Source: Bacteroidales bacterium UBA6408 (GTDB taxonomy: Bacteria > Bacteroidota > Bacteroidia > Bacteroidales > UBA932). Taken from it: DNA of 24,408 nucleotides. Where the stretch lies: assembly GCA_002439805.1 (NCBI GenBank), contig DJPQ01000059.1:5193-29600 (forward strand). The letters run 5' to 3'. Position 1 is the stretch's first letter; each line of letters opens with the position of its first letter. This document shows, piece by piece, positions 1 to 8,331 of this stretch. The notes under the pieces were generated by a model. It had not been told where the DNA came from, searched no databases, and was given only the letters and a program-made list of their open reading frames with translations. A program made the translations under genes and the position numbers.

Positions 1-3000
1 GCCGTCGATGGCGCGTTCTCCGACGACGACACGGACGTGGAGTATATGTACCTGCTGATGATGGAGAAATATGGCGTGCGCCCGACATATGCCCAGATGC
101 GCGAGGGGTGGATGTACCACATCCGCGACCGCGTGTGGCTGGCTAACAGGGCGGCTCTCGGCGCGATGCACTATGGACTCACCCCGCCGTTCACCGGCTC
201 CGAGGCAAACAATCCGCACTGGTTTCAGATAGACCCTCAGCTCATCAACGAAATCTGGGCATACACGGCTCCGGGTATGGTCTCCTATGCTGCGGGCATC
301 TCCGAGTGGGCGGCGCGGATAACCAGCGACTCGTGGGCCACCTCGCCTACGGTGGTCTATGGCGCGATGTATTCTGCGGCTTTCTTCGAGTCGGACATCC
401 GCAGGCTGATGGAAGGCGCACTTGCATATCTTCCGAAGGATGATCGCTTTGCGCAGACAGTGCGTGACTGCATCCGTCTCTACGATGAGAACCCGAAAGA
501 CTGGCATGAGGCGAGGGCGTTCATAGAGAAGAGATACTATGAGGAAGAGCCTTCGTTCACAAAGACCATCTGGAACGCCAATCTTAACGGTGCCATGGGA
601 ATGCTTGCCCTCCTCTACGGCGAGGGCGACATCGAAAAGACCCTTAACATCGGATGCGCCCTCGGTTTCGACGCGGACAACCAGACTGCCACGACCTGCG
701 GAATACTGGGAGTCATAAACGGCGGCGAAAATGTCCCGACGGCGTGGTCCATGCCTTTCGACCATTGGAAGAAGCCTTTCAACGACAGGTATATAAACGT
801 GACGAGATATGACCTTCCGGACGCTTCAATCGAGGATATGATCGACAGGACCGTTGAGGTGGCGGCAAAGGTCGCCGTGGCCAACGGCGGGCGCGTGGAG
901 ATGCGTGACGGCAAGAAATGGCTCGTCGTGAACACGGCCGCCAAGTTCGATGCCCCGCTTGAGTTCTGTGTGGGTCCGCAGCCGAGAATAGTTTGCGGGG
1001 AGCCTGTTGACTACGACTTTGCCTGCGTGTCGAACCGTCAGTACCGCTGGAAGCTTGTCGGCGGCGAACTTCCTAAGGGTCTCCGCTTTAAGGACGGCCG
1101 TCTCGGCGGAGTGACTTCAGACAAGGGCGACCACAGGATAACGCTCTCGCTTTCTGACGGCAAGGACACGATTACCAAGGATTTCATCCTCACAGTGCGC
1201 GGACGCAATATCGCTCCGACGGGGAAGGTGGAGGCTTCGGTGATGAAGACGAACTTTGCGGTTCTCGACTCCTGCTGGCTCACCAATTCCAGGGCATACT
1301 ATGCGGACGACGTGAATGTCATCAATGACGGTGTCCTTTCCGGCGCCGGTTCTGTATTCTGCTCGCTCAGCGCCAAGTCCAATGCTCCGAGACAGGACTG
1401 GTTCGGCTACACTTGGGACGAACCGAGGACATTTGACAAGGTGGCGTTCAGATACGGGTGCCTTGAGGAGTTCGGCGGATGGTACAGCAACATGAGGGTT
1501 GAGGTTCTCGATGAGAACGGCAACTGGAGAACGGTGACTTCCTCCGTTTCCCCGGCTCTTCCGGAGAGCGACGTGGTCTTCATCCAGCCGCACAACGCCG
1601 AGTTTTTGTTCAGTTTCCGTCCCGTCACATCTCGCGGGGTGCGGGTTATCGGAGACGACCACATTGAGAGGCATTGGCATAAATACACGAAGAACGTGTC
1701 CTCGTTCATCTGCGTTTCGGAGGTTGAGGTGTATGAGGCTTCAGTTCCCGAGGTTACGGGCATGGTGACGATGTCCAAGGAGGAACTCAGGGACAGGATT
1801 GAAGGGGGATGGGCAGGACAGACCATAGGAGTGGTCTATGGCGCTCCGACCGAGTTCAAGCATCAGGGAACTCTCATCCCGGACTCGCAGCCTATCTCAT
1901 GGGGCGAGGGCTATGTGAAATACTGGTGGGACCGCAAGCCGGGTCTGTTTGACGACATCTATAATGACCTCACCTTTGCCGAGGCCTTCGAGCAGTACGG
2001 GCTTGACTGCACGGCGGAACAGCTCGCGATGAGGTTCGCCTATGCGGACTATCACCTCGCGCATGCCAATCAGGCAGGGCGCTACAACATCCGTCAGGGC
2101 ATAATGCCGCCGATGTCCGGAAACTGGATGAACAATCCCCATGCTGACGACCTCGACTTTCAGATTGAGGCGGATTTCATCGGTCTGATGTCTCCGGGAA
2201 TGCTCAATCAGGCACTTGACATCGCCGACAAGGTGGGGCACATAATGAACAGCGGCGACGGATTTTACGGAGGTGCCTTCGTGGCGGGGCTTTATTCCGC
2301 GGCGTTCGTGCTCCGCAACCCTTCCGACATCCTTGACGCTGCCCTGGAGGGAATCCCGGAGGAGAGCACTTTCTGGCAGTGCGTGAACGATGTCCGCATA
2401 TTTCATAAGGCCTATCCGGACGACTGGAAGCAGTGCTGGTTCGAGATTCTCAAGAAATGGGGCGCGGACACGGGCTGTCCTAAAGGCGTTTTTCTCAGCT
2501 TTGACATAGACGCGAAACTGAACTCTGCCTATGTGGCGATGGGGCTTCTCTACGGAGGAGGCGACTTCGCCAAGTCAATCGAGATTGCCACCCGCTGCGG
2601 TCAGGACAGCGACTGCAATCCGGCGACCGTCGGAGGCGTGCTCGGCGTGATGTACGGCAAGAAGGCCATTCCGGAGTTCTGGAAAGCGCCTCTTGAGGAA
2701 ATCTGGAATCTGGATTTCGAAGGTACTGATGTCTCGCTTGCCAAGGGCTCGGATTTTTCTTTCTCACAGGCGCTTGAACTGATTGGGCGCAACGGCGGCG
2801 AGGTCTCAGACGACAAAGTGAGCATTCCGCAGGCCCGTGCGGCGGTTCTTCCGCTTGAGCAGAATTTCATTGACACATATCCGATTTTCCGCGACCAGAA
2901 GGACGCGTGGATGGAAAGGGAATATGAATTCGACTTCAGCGGAAACGGCTTCTGCATCTGGGGAAATCTCGTGTGCCTGCGCGGAATAAGCCGTGACTAT

Positions 3001-3300
3001 GCGGACAGGGTTTCCAAGAAGCACGTCGGCTCGGAGGTCTTTGCGATGGCCGAGCAGAACGACGACTATGTGGCAGAAATCGAGGTCTGGATTGACGGAG
3101 TGCTCGATCAGGTTTCCCTTCTCCCTATGCGCGGAACATCCCGCAAGCTCGAACCGGCGTGGAAATACCGCATGGGCGAAGGCCGGCATCGCGTGAAGCT
3201 CGTGTGGCGAAATCCGCGTCCTCAGACATATCTTCTGAGAATCAACGCAATACAATATTATTCATCCGCTCCTGTGACGGACACATATTATCACAATTGA
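1..3300 (+). CDS. ADP-ribosylglycohydrolase-family protein with two catalytic-type domains (5' end missing)
   Basis: The reading frame is open from base 1, so the true start lies outside the window and the GTG at 37 is internal. Residues here count from base 1 (1099 visible). Residues 1 to about 320 form one ADP-ribosylglycohydrolase-like domain with an acidic metal motif (SDDDTD, 7-12) and a second one (GFDADN, 222-227). About 326-398 looks like an Ig-like putative-binding domain. About 400-580 resembles an F5/8-type discoidin sandwich. A second ADP-ribosylglycohydrolase-like domain starts near 591 with DDIYND (651-656) and CGQDSDCN (866-873), followed by a beta-rich tail. The family removes ADP-ribose or related groups using two divalent metals; the true substrate here is unknown. 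The gene ends 4 nt before a paralogue of its second half. The domain family is clear; the ancillary domain names are tentative. Confidence 0.85.
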   Translation, partial: AVDGAFSDDDTDVEYMYLLMMEKYGVRPTYAQMREGWMYHIRDRVWLANRAALGAMHYGLTPPFTGSEANNPHWFQIDPQLINEIWAYTAPGMVSYAAGISEWAARITSDSWATSPTVVYGAMYSAAFFESDIRRLMEGALAYLPKDDRFAQTVRDCIRLYDENPKDWHEARAFIEKRYYEEEPSFTKTIWNANLNGAMGMLALLYGEGDIEKTLNIGCALGFDADNQTATTCGILGVINGGENVPTAWSMPFDHWKKPFNDRYINVTRYDLPDASIEDMIDRTVEVAAKVAVANGGRVEMRDGKKWLVVNTAAKFDAPLEFCVGPQPRIVCGEPVDYDFACVSNRQYRWKLVGGELPKGLRFKDGRLGGVTSDKGDHRITLSLSDGKDTITKDFILTVRGRNIAPTGKVEASVMKTNFAVLDSCWLTNSRAYYADDVNVINDGVLSGAGSVFCSLSAKSNAPRQDWFGYTWDEPRTFDKVAFRYGCLEEFGGWYSNMRVEVLDENGNWRTVTSSVSPALPESDVVFIQPHNAEFLFSFRPVTSRGVRVIGDDHIERHWHKYTKNVSSFICVSEVEVYEASVPEVTGMVTMSKEELRDRIEGGWAGQTIGVVYGAPTEFKHQGTLIPDSQPISWGEGYVKYWWDRKPGLFDDIYNDLTFAEAFEQYGLDCTAEQLAMRFAYADYHLAHANQAGRYNIRQGIMPPMSGNWMNNPHADDLDFQIEADFIGLMSPGMLNQALDIADKVGHIMNSGDGFYGGAFVAGLYSAAFVLRNPSDILDAALEGIPEESTFWQCVNDVRIFHKAYPDDWKQCWFEILKKWGADTGCPKGVFLSFDIDAKLNSAYVAMGLLYGGGDFAKSIEIATRCGQDSDCNPATVGGVLGVMYGKKAIPEFWKAPLEEIWNLDFEGTDVSLAKGSDFSFSQALELIGRNGGEVSDDKVSIPQARAAVLPLEQNFIDTYPIFRDQKDAWMEREYEFDFSGNGFCIWGNLVCLRGISRDYADRVSKKHVGSEVFAMAEQNDDYVAEIEVWIDGVLDQVSLLPMRGTSRKLEPAWKYRMGEGRHRVKLVWRNPRPQTYLLRINAIQYYSSAPVTDTYYHN

Positions 3301-3304
3301 CGAT

Positions 3305-4831
3305 ATGAAGAAATTTTCGACATACATTCTCATCCTTCTTCTCGCCGCCTCATGCTGCGGAAAGAAAACTGCGGTTCCCTACGGGGAGACGGTGACTGTT
3401 CCGGAAGACGTGCTGGCCGACAAGATTCGCGGCGGCTGGTTCGCCCAGACCATAGGCTGTACCTACGGCGGACCGACCGAGTTCAAGTTCAAGGGCGGTC
3501 TGATTCAGGACAGCCAGCCTATCCTCTGGTATGACGACTACATCTACGAAACTTTCATTGAGGATCCGGGACTGTATGATGATGTCTATATGGACCTCAC
3601 TTTCCTTGAAGTGATGGCGGAAAACGGACTTGACGCGCCAGTGGAACTCTATGCCGAGAGGTTCGCGAATGCCGACTACAAGCTCTGGCACGCGAATCAG
3701 GCGGCTCGTTATAACATCCTGAACGGAATAATGCCTCCGGAGTCCGGTCACTGGAAGAACAATCCTCATGCGGACGACATCGACTTTCAGATTGAGGCTG
3801 ATTTCATCGGGATGCTCTACCCGGGAATGGTGAACTCCGCGACGGAATGCTGCGATCGCATCGGGCACATAATGAATTACGGAGACGGATGGTACGGCGG
3901 CGTATTCATCAGTGCCCTCTACTCGCTCGCATACATCTGCGATGACATCCCGACTCTGATTGACGAGGCCGTGAAGGTAATCCCGGAGGGAACCAAGTTC
4001 CGCTCATGCATCGACGATGTGATTCGTATCCATTCGAAATATCCGGATGACTGGAAACAGTGCTGGTTCGAGGTCGATAAGCTCCACAGCTTTGACATCG
4101 GGTGCCCTGAGGGCGTGTGGAACGGCTTTAACATCGACGCGGTGATAAATTCTGCCTATGTGGTCATCGGACTGCTTTACGGCGAGGGCGATTTCGAGAA
4201 GACGATGGAAATATCCACCCGCTGCGGTCAGGACAGCGACTGCAACCCGGCTTCTGCCGCCGGCGTGCTCGGCGTGATTTACGGCTACGGCGCGATTCCG
4301 GAGAAATACCGCAAGGGCGCGGAGAGGATTGCCTCGCTGCCTTTCCCTTACACGGACCTGAGCCTTGACGAGACCTGCGCCAAGAATATGGAGCTGATTA
4401 AGGCGGCGGTCGTGAAAAACGGAGGCGCGGTGTCAGAAGACGGAATCTCATTCGGAGTGCAGCATCCCCGGACGGTGGCCTGGGAGCAGTCCTTCGAGGG
4501 GCTGAGGCCTGTCGGAAAGGTCGTGCTGAAAAAGCGCTTCACCGACTCCGTGGAACTTAAATTCACGGGCAACTCGATTGTCGTGGAGGGCAGCGTGGTC
4601 AAGACCGGACACAGCGACGCGGACTATAAGGCACGCATTCAGGCCTGGCTCGACGGCAGCCTCGTGGAGGAGTTCACGATGCCGTATGACTACATAACGA
4701 GGAAGTATGAGATATTCTCGAAATACTGCTTCGACAGCGGGAACCATACTCTCGTGCTCAAGATTCTCAATCCTAATCCCGATTTTGCCGTAAATGCGCA
4801 GGAAATGGTAATATATGACAGGAATGAATAG
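3305..4831 (+). CDS. ADP-ribosylglycohydrolase-family lipoprotein
   Basis: This is a 508-residue protein with a type II signal peptide (lipobox LAASC, Cys17), so it is predicted to be a periplasmic or surface lipoprotein. The body is collinear with the second domain of the preceding gene: GGW.AQTIG near the start, DDVYMD at 92-97, NNPHADD and QIEADFIG in the middle, and CGQDSDCNPA at 307-316, then a beta-rich C-terminal domain of about 130 residues. Members of this family hydrolyse ADP-ribosyl or similar N- or O-glycosidic linkages with two bound metal ions; the residues here only partly match the classical motif. It lies 4 nt after the previous gene and overlaps the next by 8 nt, so the three are almost certainly one operon. 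A tandem duplication of the neighbour's second half is the simplest origin. Confidence 0.88.
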   Translation: MKKFSTYILILLLAASCCGKKTAVPYGETVTVPEDVLADKIRGGWFAQTIGCTYGGPTEFKFKGGLIQDSQPILWYDDYIYETFIEDPGLYDDVYMDLTFLEVMAENGLDAPVELYAERFANADYKLWHANQAARYNILNGIMPPESGHWKNNPHADDIDFQIEADFIGMLYPGMVNSATECCDRIGHIMNYGDGWYGGVFISALYSLAYICDDIPTLIDEAVKVIPEGTKFRSCIDDVIRIHSKYPDDWKQCWFEVDKLHSFDIGCPEGVWNGFNIDAVINSAYVVIGLLYGEGDFEKTMEISTRCGQDSDCNPASAAGVLGVIYGYGAIPEKYRKGAERIASLPFPYTDLSLDETCAKNMELIKAAVVKNGGAVSEDGISFGVQHPRTVAWEQSFEGLRPVGKVVLKKRFTDSVELKFTGNSIVVEGSVVKTGHSDADYKARIQAWLDGSLVEEFTMPYDYITRKYEIFSKYCFDSGNHTLVLKILNPNPDFAVNAQEMVIYDRNE

Positions 4832-6320
4832 GGCAGGCGGCATATTGGTTTCGATTGCGCTCTTTCTGACGAGTGCCGTAGGATGCAGTTCCAAGCGGGT
4901 TCTGCCGGATTCACCGGGTCCGTTCCGGCGCTACACTGAGGAGATTGTGATGCACAGCGATATTCTCGGGACGGACATCAAGTTCGGGGTTCTGCTGCCG
5001 GAGAGCTACCGCGACGAGGCAGACAGACGCTATCCTGTGGTGTATATGCTCCATGGCTACGGGGACACGCACCTGTCGTGGAACGGGAAGTATCTCCATG
5101 CGAACACGCGGATTCAGGCACTTGAGGGCAAGGGTCTGAGCGAGATGATTTACATCTTCCCGGCGGGTTACAATTCGTACTACTGCAATTTCTACAACGG
5201 GAAGTATAACTATATGGATATGTTCACCAAGGAGCTTGTCCCTTATGTTGACAAGAGTTTCCGCACGCGTGCCGACCGCGGGCACCGCGCCCTGACCGGC
5301 TACTCCATGGGCGGTTTCGGGGCTATGATCCTTGCTCTGAAGCATCCGGAGCTCTTCTCGTGCAGCGCCCCTCTGAGCATGTCGTTCCGGACAGACGCGC
5401 AGTACATGACCGAGCCCGGAAGCGGCTGGGACGGACAGTGGGGACGGATTTTCGGCGGCGTGGAGCAGTACGGTGCGGCTCGGCTCACCGATTACTATCT
5501 TGCCCACAACCCCTACCGTCAGTTCTGTGACGCGAACCGGGATGAGCTTGAGATCGTCCGCTGGTTCTTCACCTGCGGGGACGACGAGGAGCAGCTTCTG
5601 ATTGCGAACGATTCGCTCCATGTAATTCTCAGGGACAGACATTTCTCGCACGAGTTCAGGGTTGCGGACGGGGCGCACACTTCGGCCTACTGGATGGATG
5701 CGCTGAACGAAGTTCTGCCGTGGATGGACTTCTGCATGAACGGGGCCGGGAACTGGCCGGAGTGCAGTCGTGTGAATTATTCCCGACAGGAAATTTCTGT
5801 CGGGGAGGACGGCTGCGTTCAGTCCGCGCTGTTCGCCTCGGAAGACAACGGGACGGGCGTGTTCTTCTTTCACGAAGGGCTGACGGATAGAGCGATTGAG
5901 GATGCCATGGCGGTTGCCTACACTCCGAACACGAAGGCGAACTTCGTCTATCTGCCGTGCGACCTCACGAAAAAGAGCGCGCCGGAGTGGCTGGACTTTT
6001 ACGGGAAAAAATATTTGATTCCATCGAAGGCCGCCGTTGCTTTCGGAGATGCCGGAACTGATGCCGTCGCATTGCGGGACGAGTTTGTCTGGACGCTGCT
6101 CGTGGATGCCTCCGTGCCGGAATTTGAGACGACGGCAGGGCAGCGGTGGTATTTCGCTCAGACGGATGACTCGGACTTCTACGCAGGGATGGCGGCTCTC
6201 TACCGCTCCTGCAAGAAAACCGGAGCGATGTTCGAGTACCGGGTGATTGACGGCAGCGGGAACGCAGCGGAGGACAGGCTCCGTGCACTTTCCAAGCTCC
6301 GCCCATACCTGAGCTACTGA
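4824..6320 (+). CDS. Lipoprotein esterase (PF00756-like) with a degenerate second esterase-like half
   Basis: The start at 4824 overlaps the previous stop as ATGAATAG; an in-frame ATG at 4815 is also possible. The 498-residue product has a type II signal peptide (lipobox SAVGC, Cys21). Residues about 35-310 are an alpha/beta hydrolase of the putative esterase or CE1-like group: HGYGDTHLSW near the oxyanion region, nucleophile Ser161 in GYSMGG, an Asp at 253 or 254 in CGDDEEQ, and His285 in DGAHTSAYW. Such enzymes remove acetyl, feruloyl or other acyl groups from glycans. Residues about 330-498 look like a second, shortened copy: AFGDAG (from 407) falls where GYSMGG would be, and FEYRVIDGSGN where FEFRVADGAHT would be, so both the Ser and the His are lost. 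The first domain is confident; the homology of the second half is my own alignment by eye. Confidence 0.85.
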   Translation: MNRAGGILVSIALFLTSAVGCSSKRVLPDSPGPFRRYTEEIVMHSDILGTDIKFGVLLPESYRDEADRRYPVVYMLHGYGDTHLSWNGKYLHANTRIQALEGKGLSEMIYIFPAGYNSYYCNFYNGKYNYMDMFTKELVPYVDKSFRTRADRGHRALTGYSMGGFGAMILALKHPELFSCSAPLSMSFRTDAQYMTEPGSGWDGQWGRIFGGVEQYGAARLTDYYLAHNPYRQFCDANRDELEIVRWFFTCGDDEEQLLIANDSLHVILRDRHFSHEFRVADGAHTSAYWMDALNEVLPWMDFCMNGAGNWPECSRVNYSRQEISVGEDGCVQSALFASEDNGTGVFFFHEGLTDRAIEDAMAVAYTPNTKANFVYLPCDLTKKSAPEWLDFYGKKYLIPSKAAVAFGDAGTDAVALRDEFVWTLLVDASVPEFETTAGQRWYFAQTDDSDFYAGMAALYRSCKKTGAMFEYRVIDGSGNAAEDRLRALSKLRPYLSY

Positions 6321-6379
6321 ACATTGCCCCGATAATGTGACTTACTAACTTTCCATTAACAATATTAAAACTGTACAAA

Positions 6380-7165
6380 ATGAAAAAGATTTTTGCAATC
6401 GCTGTCATGACAGCAATGACGGTCTCCTTCATCTCCTGTGAGAAGGACAGCTCAAAGGACAACGGGAACGGAGACGAGCCGGGACAGGTTGTCCGCACTC
6501 ACAGGGTGAAGACTATGGGTGACAACTGGAGCGATCCTTACACTTTCAGCTATGACGCTCAGGGACGTGTCGCTTCCATCGTCAGCAAGACGGACAATCG
6601 CGTGTTCGAGTACGAGGGCAACACTCTTACAATCAAGGATAATGATGTCGTTGAATATACCATGACCCTCAATGCCGACGGTTTCGCGACAAAGGTTACC
6701 AATGCCGATCATACATGGGACATTCAGTACGACGCCAAGGGCTATCTTGTCGAGGCCAAGAAGGACGGCGTGAAGTGCACCTCACAGTCAATCGAAGACG
6801 GCAACATCCTCTACTGGACACGCTACGACAAGGATAATGATTTCTGGAAAATGAAGCGGGCCACATATTTGTCAAAGAAGAACACCTGCGGCATCTATAC
6901 TCACTATGCAGAGGACCTCGGTTTCAGCAGGTGGGCATGGGAAGCGCGCCTCTTCGGCAACACTTCCGTTAATCTTATGGAATCCTGCGTGTGGATGGAC
7001 TACGGTGATGTGAAGGCGGAGAAGACGGCTGTCTATGTTTATGAGACTGATAATAACGGTCTCATTACTAAGGAAGTAAAGTGGTACGGTGTATGGAATG
7101 AGACCGATACTACTGGAATGGAGGAGGACACGGTCACTTCATTCACTTGGGAGGAAATCAAATAA
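6380..7165 (+). CDS. Small lipoprotein of unknown function, possibly DUF4595-like
   Basis: The product is 261 residues. The N-terminus is a clear lipoprotein signal peptide (MKKIFAIAV... with FISC, Cys20) followed by a charged Glu/Lys/Asp/Asn-rich linker, as often seen on surface lipoproteins of Bacteroidota. The body has repeating YD-type strands such as FSYDAQGRV, FEYEGNTLTI and IQYDAKGYLVEAKKDG. This is the look of DUF4595 or YD-repeat beta-sheet proteins. No catalytic motif is visible. It lies 59 nt after the esterase and 72 nt before the permease, in the same direction, so co-transcription is plausible but not certain. A binding or structural role is a guess. Confidence 0.75.
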   Translation: MKKIFAIAVMTAMTVSFISCEKDSSKDNGNGDEPGQVVRTHRVKTMGDNWSDPYTFSYDAQGRVASIVSKTDNRVFEYEGNTLTIKDNDVVEYTMTLNADGFATKVTNADHTWDIQYDAKGYLVEAKKDGVKCTSQSIEDGNILYWTRYDKDNDFWKMKRATYLSKKNTCGIYTHYAEDLGFSRWAWEARLFGNTSVNLMESCVWMDYGDVKAEKTAVYVYETDNNGLITKEVKWYGVWNETDTTGMEEDTVTSFTWEEIK

Positions 7166-7188
7166 ATTTTCATAATAGTCTGTGTGGC

Positions 7189-7215
7189 GGCATCGTCGGC
7201 TTTTCCGGCGATGCC
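7189..7215 (+). other. 11-bp hairpin in the leader of the permease gene
   Basis: GGCATCGTCGG (7189-7199) pairs with CCGGCGATGCC (7205-7215) over 11 positions, one of them a G-U pair, around a CTTTT loop. No T-run follows, so it is not a typical intrinsic terminator. It lies 23 nt after the preceding stop codon and 22 nt before the permease ATG. It could stabilise an mRNA end, pause transcription or bind a regulator. It also makes the upstream GTG at 7184 an unlikely start, as that start would put the hairpin inside the coding region. Confidence 0.55.
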
Positions 7216-7237
7216 GAAGCACATTAAATCTGATACT

Positions 7238-8251
7238 ATGTTCATCGCAAACAGTCAATTTTTGGCGGTCATCCTCTGTTTCATCACAATGCTCTGCTGG
7301 GGCTCGTGGGGAAACACGCAGAAAATGGCCGCGAAGAGCTGGAGATATGAGCTCTTCTACTGGGATTATGTAATAGGAATGTTCCTGTTCTCCCTCATCC
7401 TCGCCTTCACCCTCGGCTCCTTCGGCTCTGAAGGAAGGCATTTCATTGACGACCTCGCCCAGGCCGACATCAACAGCATCGCATGGATTCTTCTCGGAGC
7501 GGTCGTGTTCAATGTCTCCAACATCCTTCTCTCTGCTTCGACGGCCAAGGCCGGAATGTCAGTCGCATTCCCTCTCGGAGTGGGACTCGCCCTCGTTGTC
7601 GGAGTCATCAATAACCTCGTTTTCCACCCGAATCCATCGACGAATGTTCCGCTCCTGCTGGTCGGCGTCGCTCTTGTCGTTGTCGCGATTGTCTGCAACG
7701 GTGTCGCCTCAGGCAAGGTAGATAAGTCCGAAAGGGATCCGAGGGAAAACCGCATGGGACTGATATATGCCGTTCTTGCCGGCGTGATAATGTCCTTCTT
7801 CTCCGCCCTGGTCTATAACGGAATCGACATCGACAACATCCACAACCCTGCTCCGGGGATGCTCACTCCATATTCCGGAACGGTGATTTTCGCCCTCGGA
7901 GTCCTCGTCAGCAACTTCCTCTTCAACTGCGTATTCACGCTCAACGACTCATCGAAGCCGGGAGTGAAGTTAGCGGACTATTTCAAGGGTGACGCGAAGA
8001 CCCACCTCGTCGGTATGCTCGGAGGTGCAATCTGGTGCCTCGGTACGGGACTCAACTATGTTTCCGCAGGCACGGCCGGAGCCGCAGTCAGCTATGCCCT
8101 CGGCCAGGGCGCACCGCTCATCGCCGCCATCTGGGGCGTGTTCATCTGGAAGGAGTTCAAGGGTGCGAAAAAGAGCGTAAATTGGCTTCTCGCCCTGATG
8201 TTCATCCTCTTCATCGCCGGACTGGGACTTATCATCGCTTCGGGAAACTGA
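7238..8251 (+). CDS. Ten-helix DMT-superfamily permease (sugar/ureide type, RusT-like)
   Basis: The ATG at 7238 gives 337 residues beginning MFIANSQFLAVILCF; the longer GTG start at 7184 would add a polar stretch inside a hairpin. I count ten hydrophobic segments, starting at FLAVILCFITMLCWGSWGN and ending at WLLALMFILFIAGLGLI. The CWGSWGNTQK motif after the first helix and the internal Gly/Ala-rich helices match the inner-membrane permeases related to RhaT, GRP and ureide permeases, often labelled multidrug DMT transporter permease. In Bacteroides rus loci a protein of this type (RusT) imports ribose. Substrate here is unproven: a pentose, a base or another monosaccharide is likely from the neighbours (ADP-ribosylglycohydrolase and nucleoside hydrolase homologues). 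A strong terminator follows. Confidence 0.85.
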   Translation: MFIANSQFLAVILCFITMLCWGSWGNTQKMAAKSWRYELFYWDYVIGMFLFSLILAFTLGSFGSEGRHFIDDLAQADINSIAWILLGAVVFNVSNILLSASTAKAGMSVAFPLGVGLALVVGVINNLVFHPNPSTNVPLLLVGVALVVVAIVCNGVASGKVDKSERDPRENRMGLIYAVLAGVIMSFFSALVYNGIDIDNIHNPAPGMLTPYSGTVIFALGVLVSNFLFNCVFTLNDSSKPGVKLADYFKGDAKTHLVGMLGGAIWCLGTGLNYVSAGTAGAAVSYALGQGAPLIAAIWGVFIWKEFKGAKKSVNWLLALMFILFIAGLGLIIASGN

Positions 8252-8280
8252 TTTTTACATCTGTCTGATACACTGTCTGG

Positions 8281-8316
8281 AAAAACCGTGATTTCGTATT
8301 ACGGTTTTTTCTTTTT
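8281..8316 (+). terminator. Rho-independent terminator after the permease gene
   Basis: AAAAACCGT (8281-8289) pairs perfectly with ACGGTTTTT (8301-8309) and a T-rich tract (TTTTTTCTTTTT) follows. It lies 29 nt after the permease stop and closes the first transcription unit. The A-run on the left side means it may also work in reverse, but no opposing gene is present. The sigma factor gene starts 15 nt later, so it must have a promoter overlapping this element or depend on read-through. Confidence 0.85.
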
Positions 8317-8331
8317 ACATTCGCGCAAATT

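Noticed and set aside
4911..5873. 320-codon open frame antisense to the esterase gene
   Set aside because: It is a shadow of the esterase frame, with no family resemblance.
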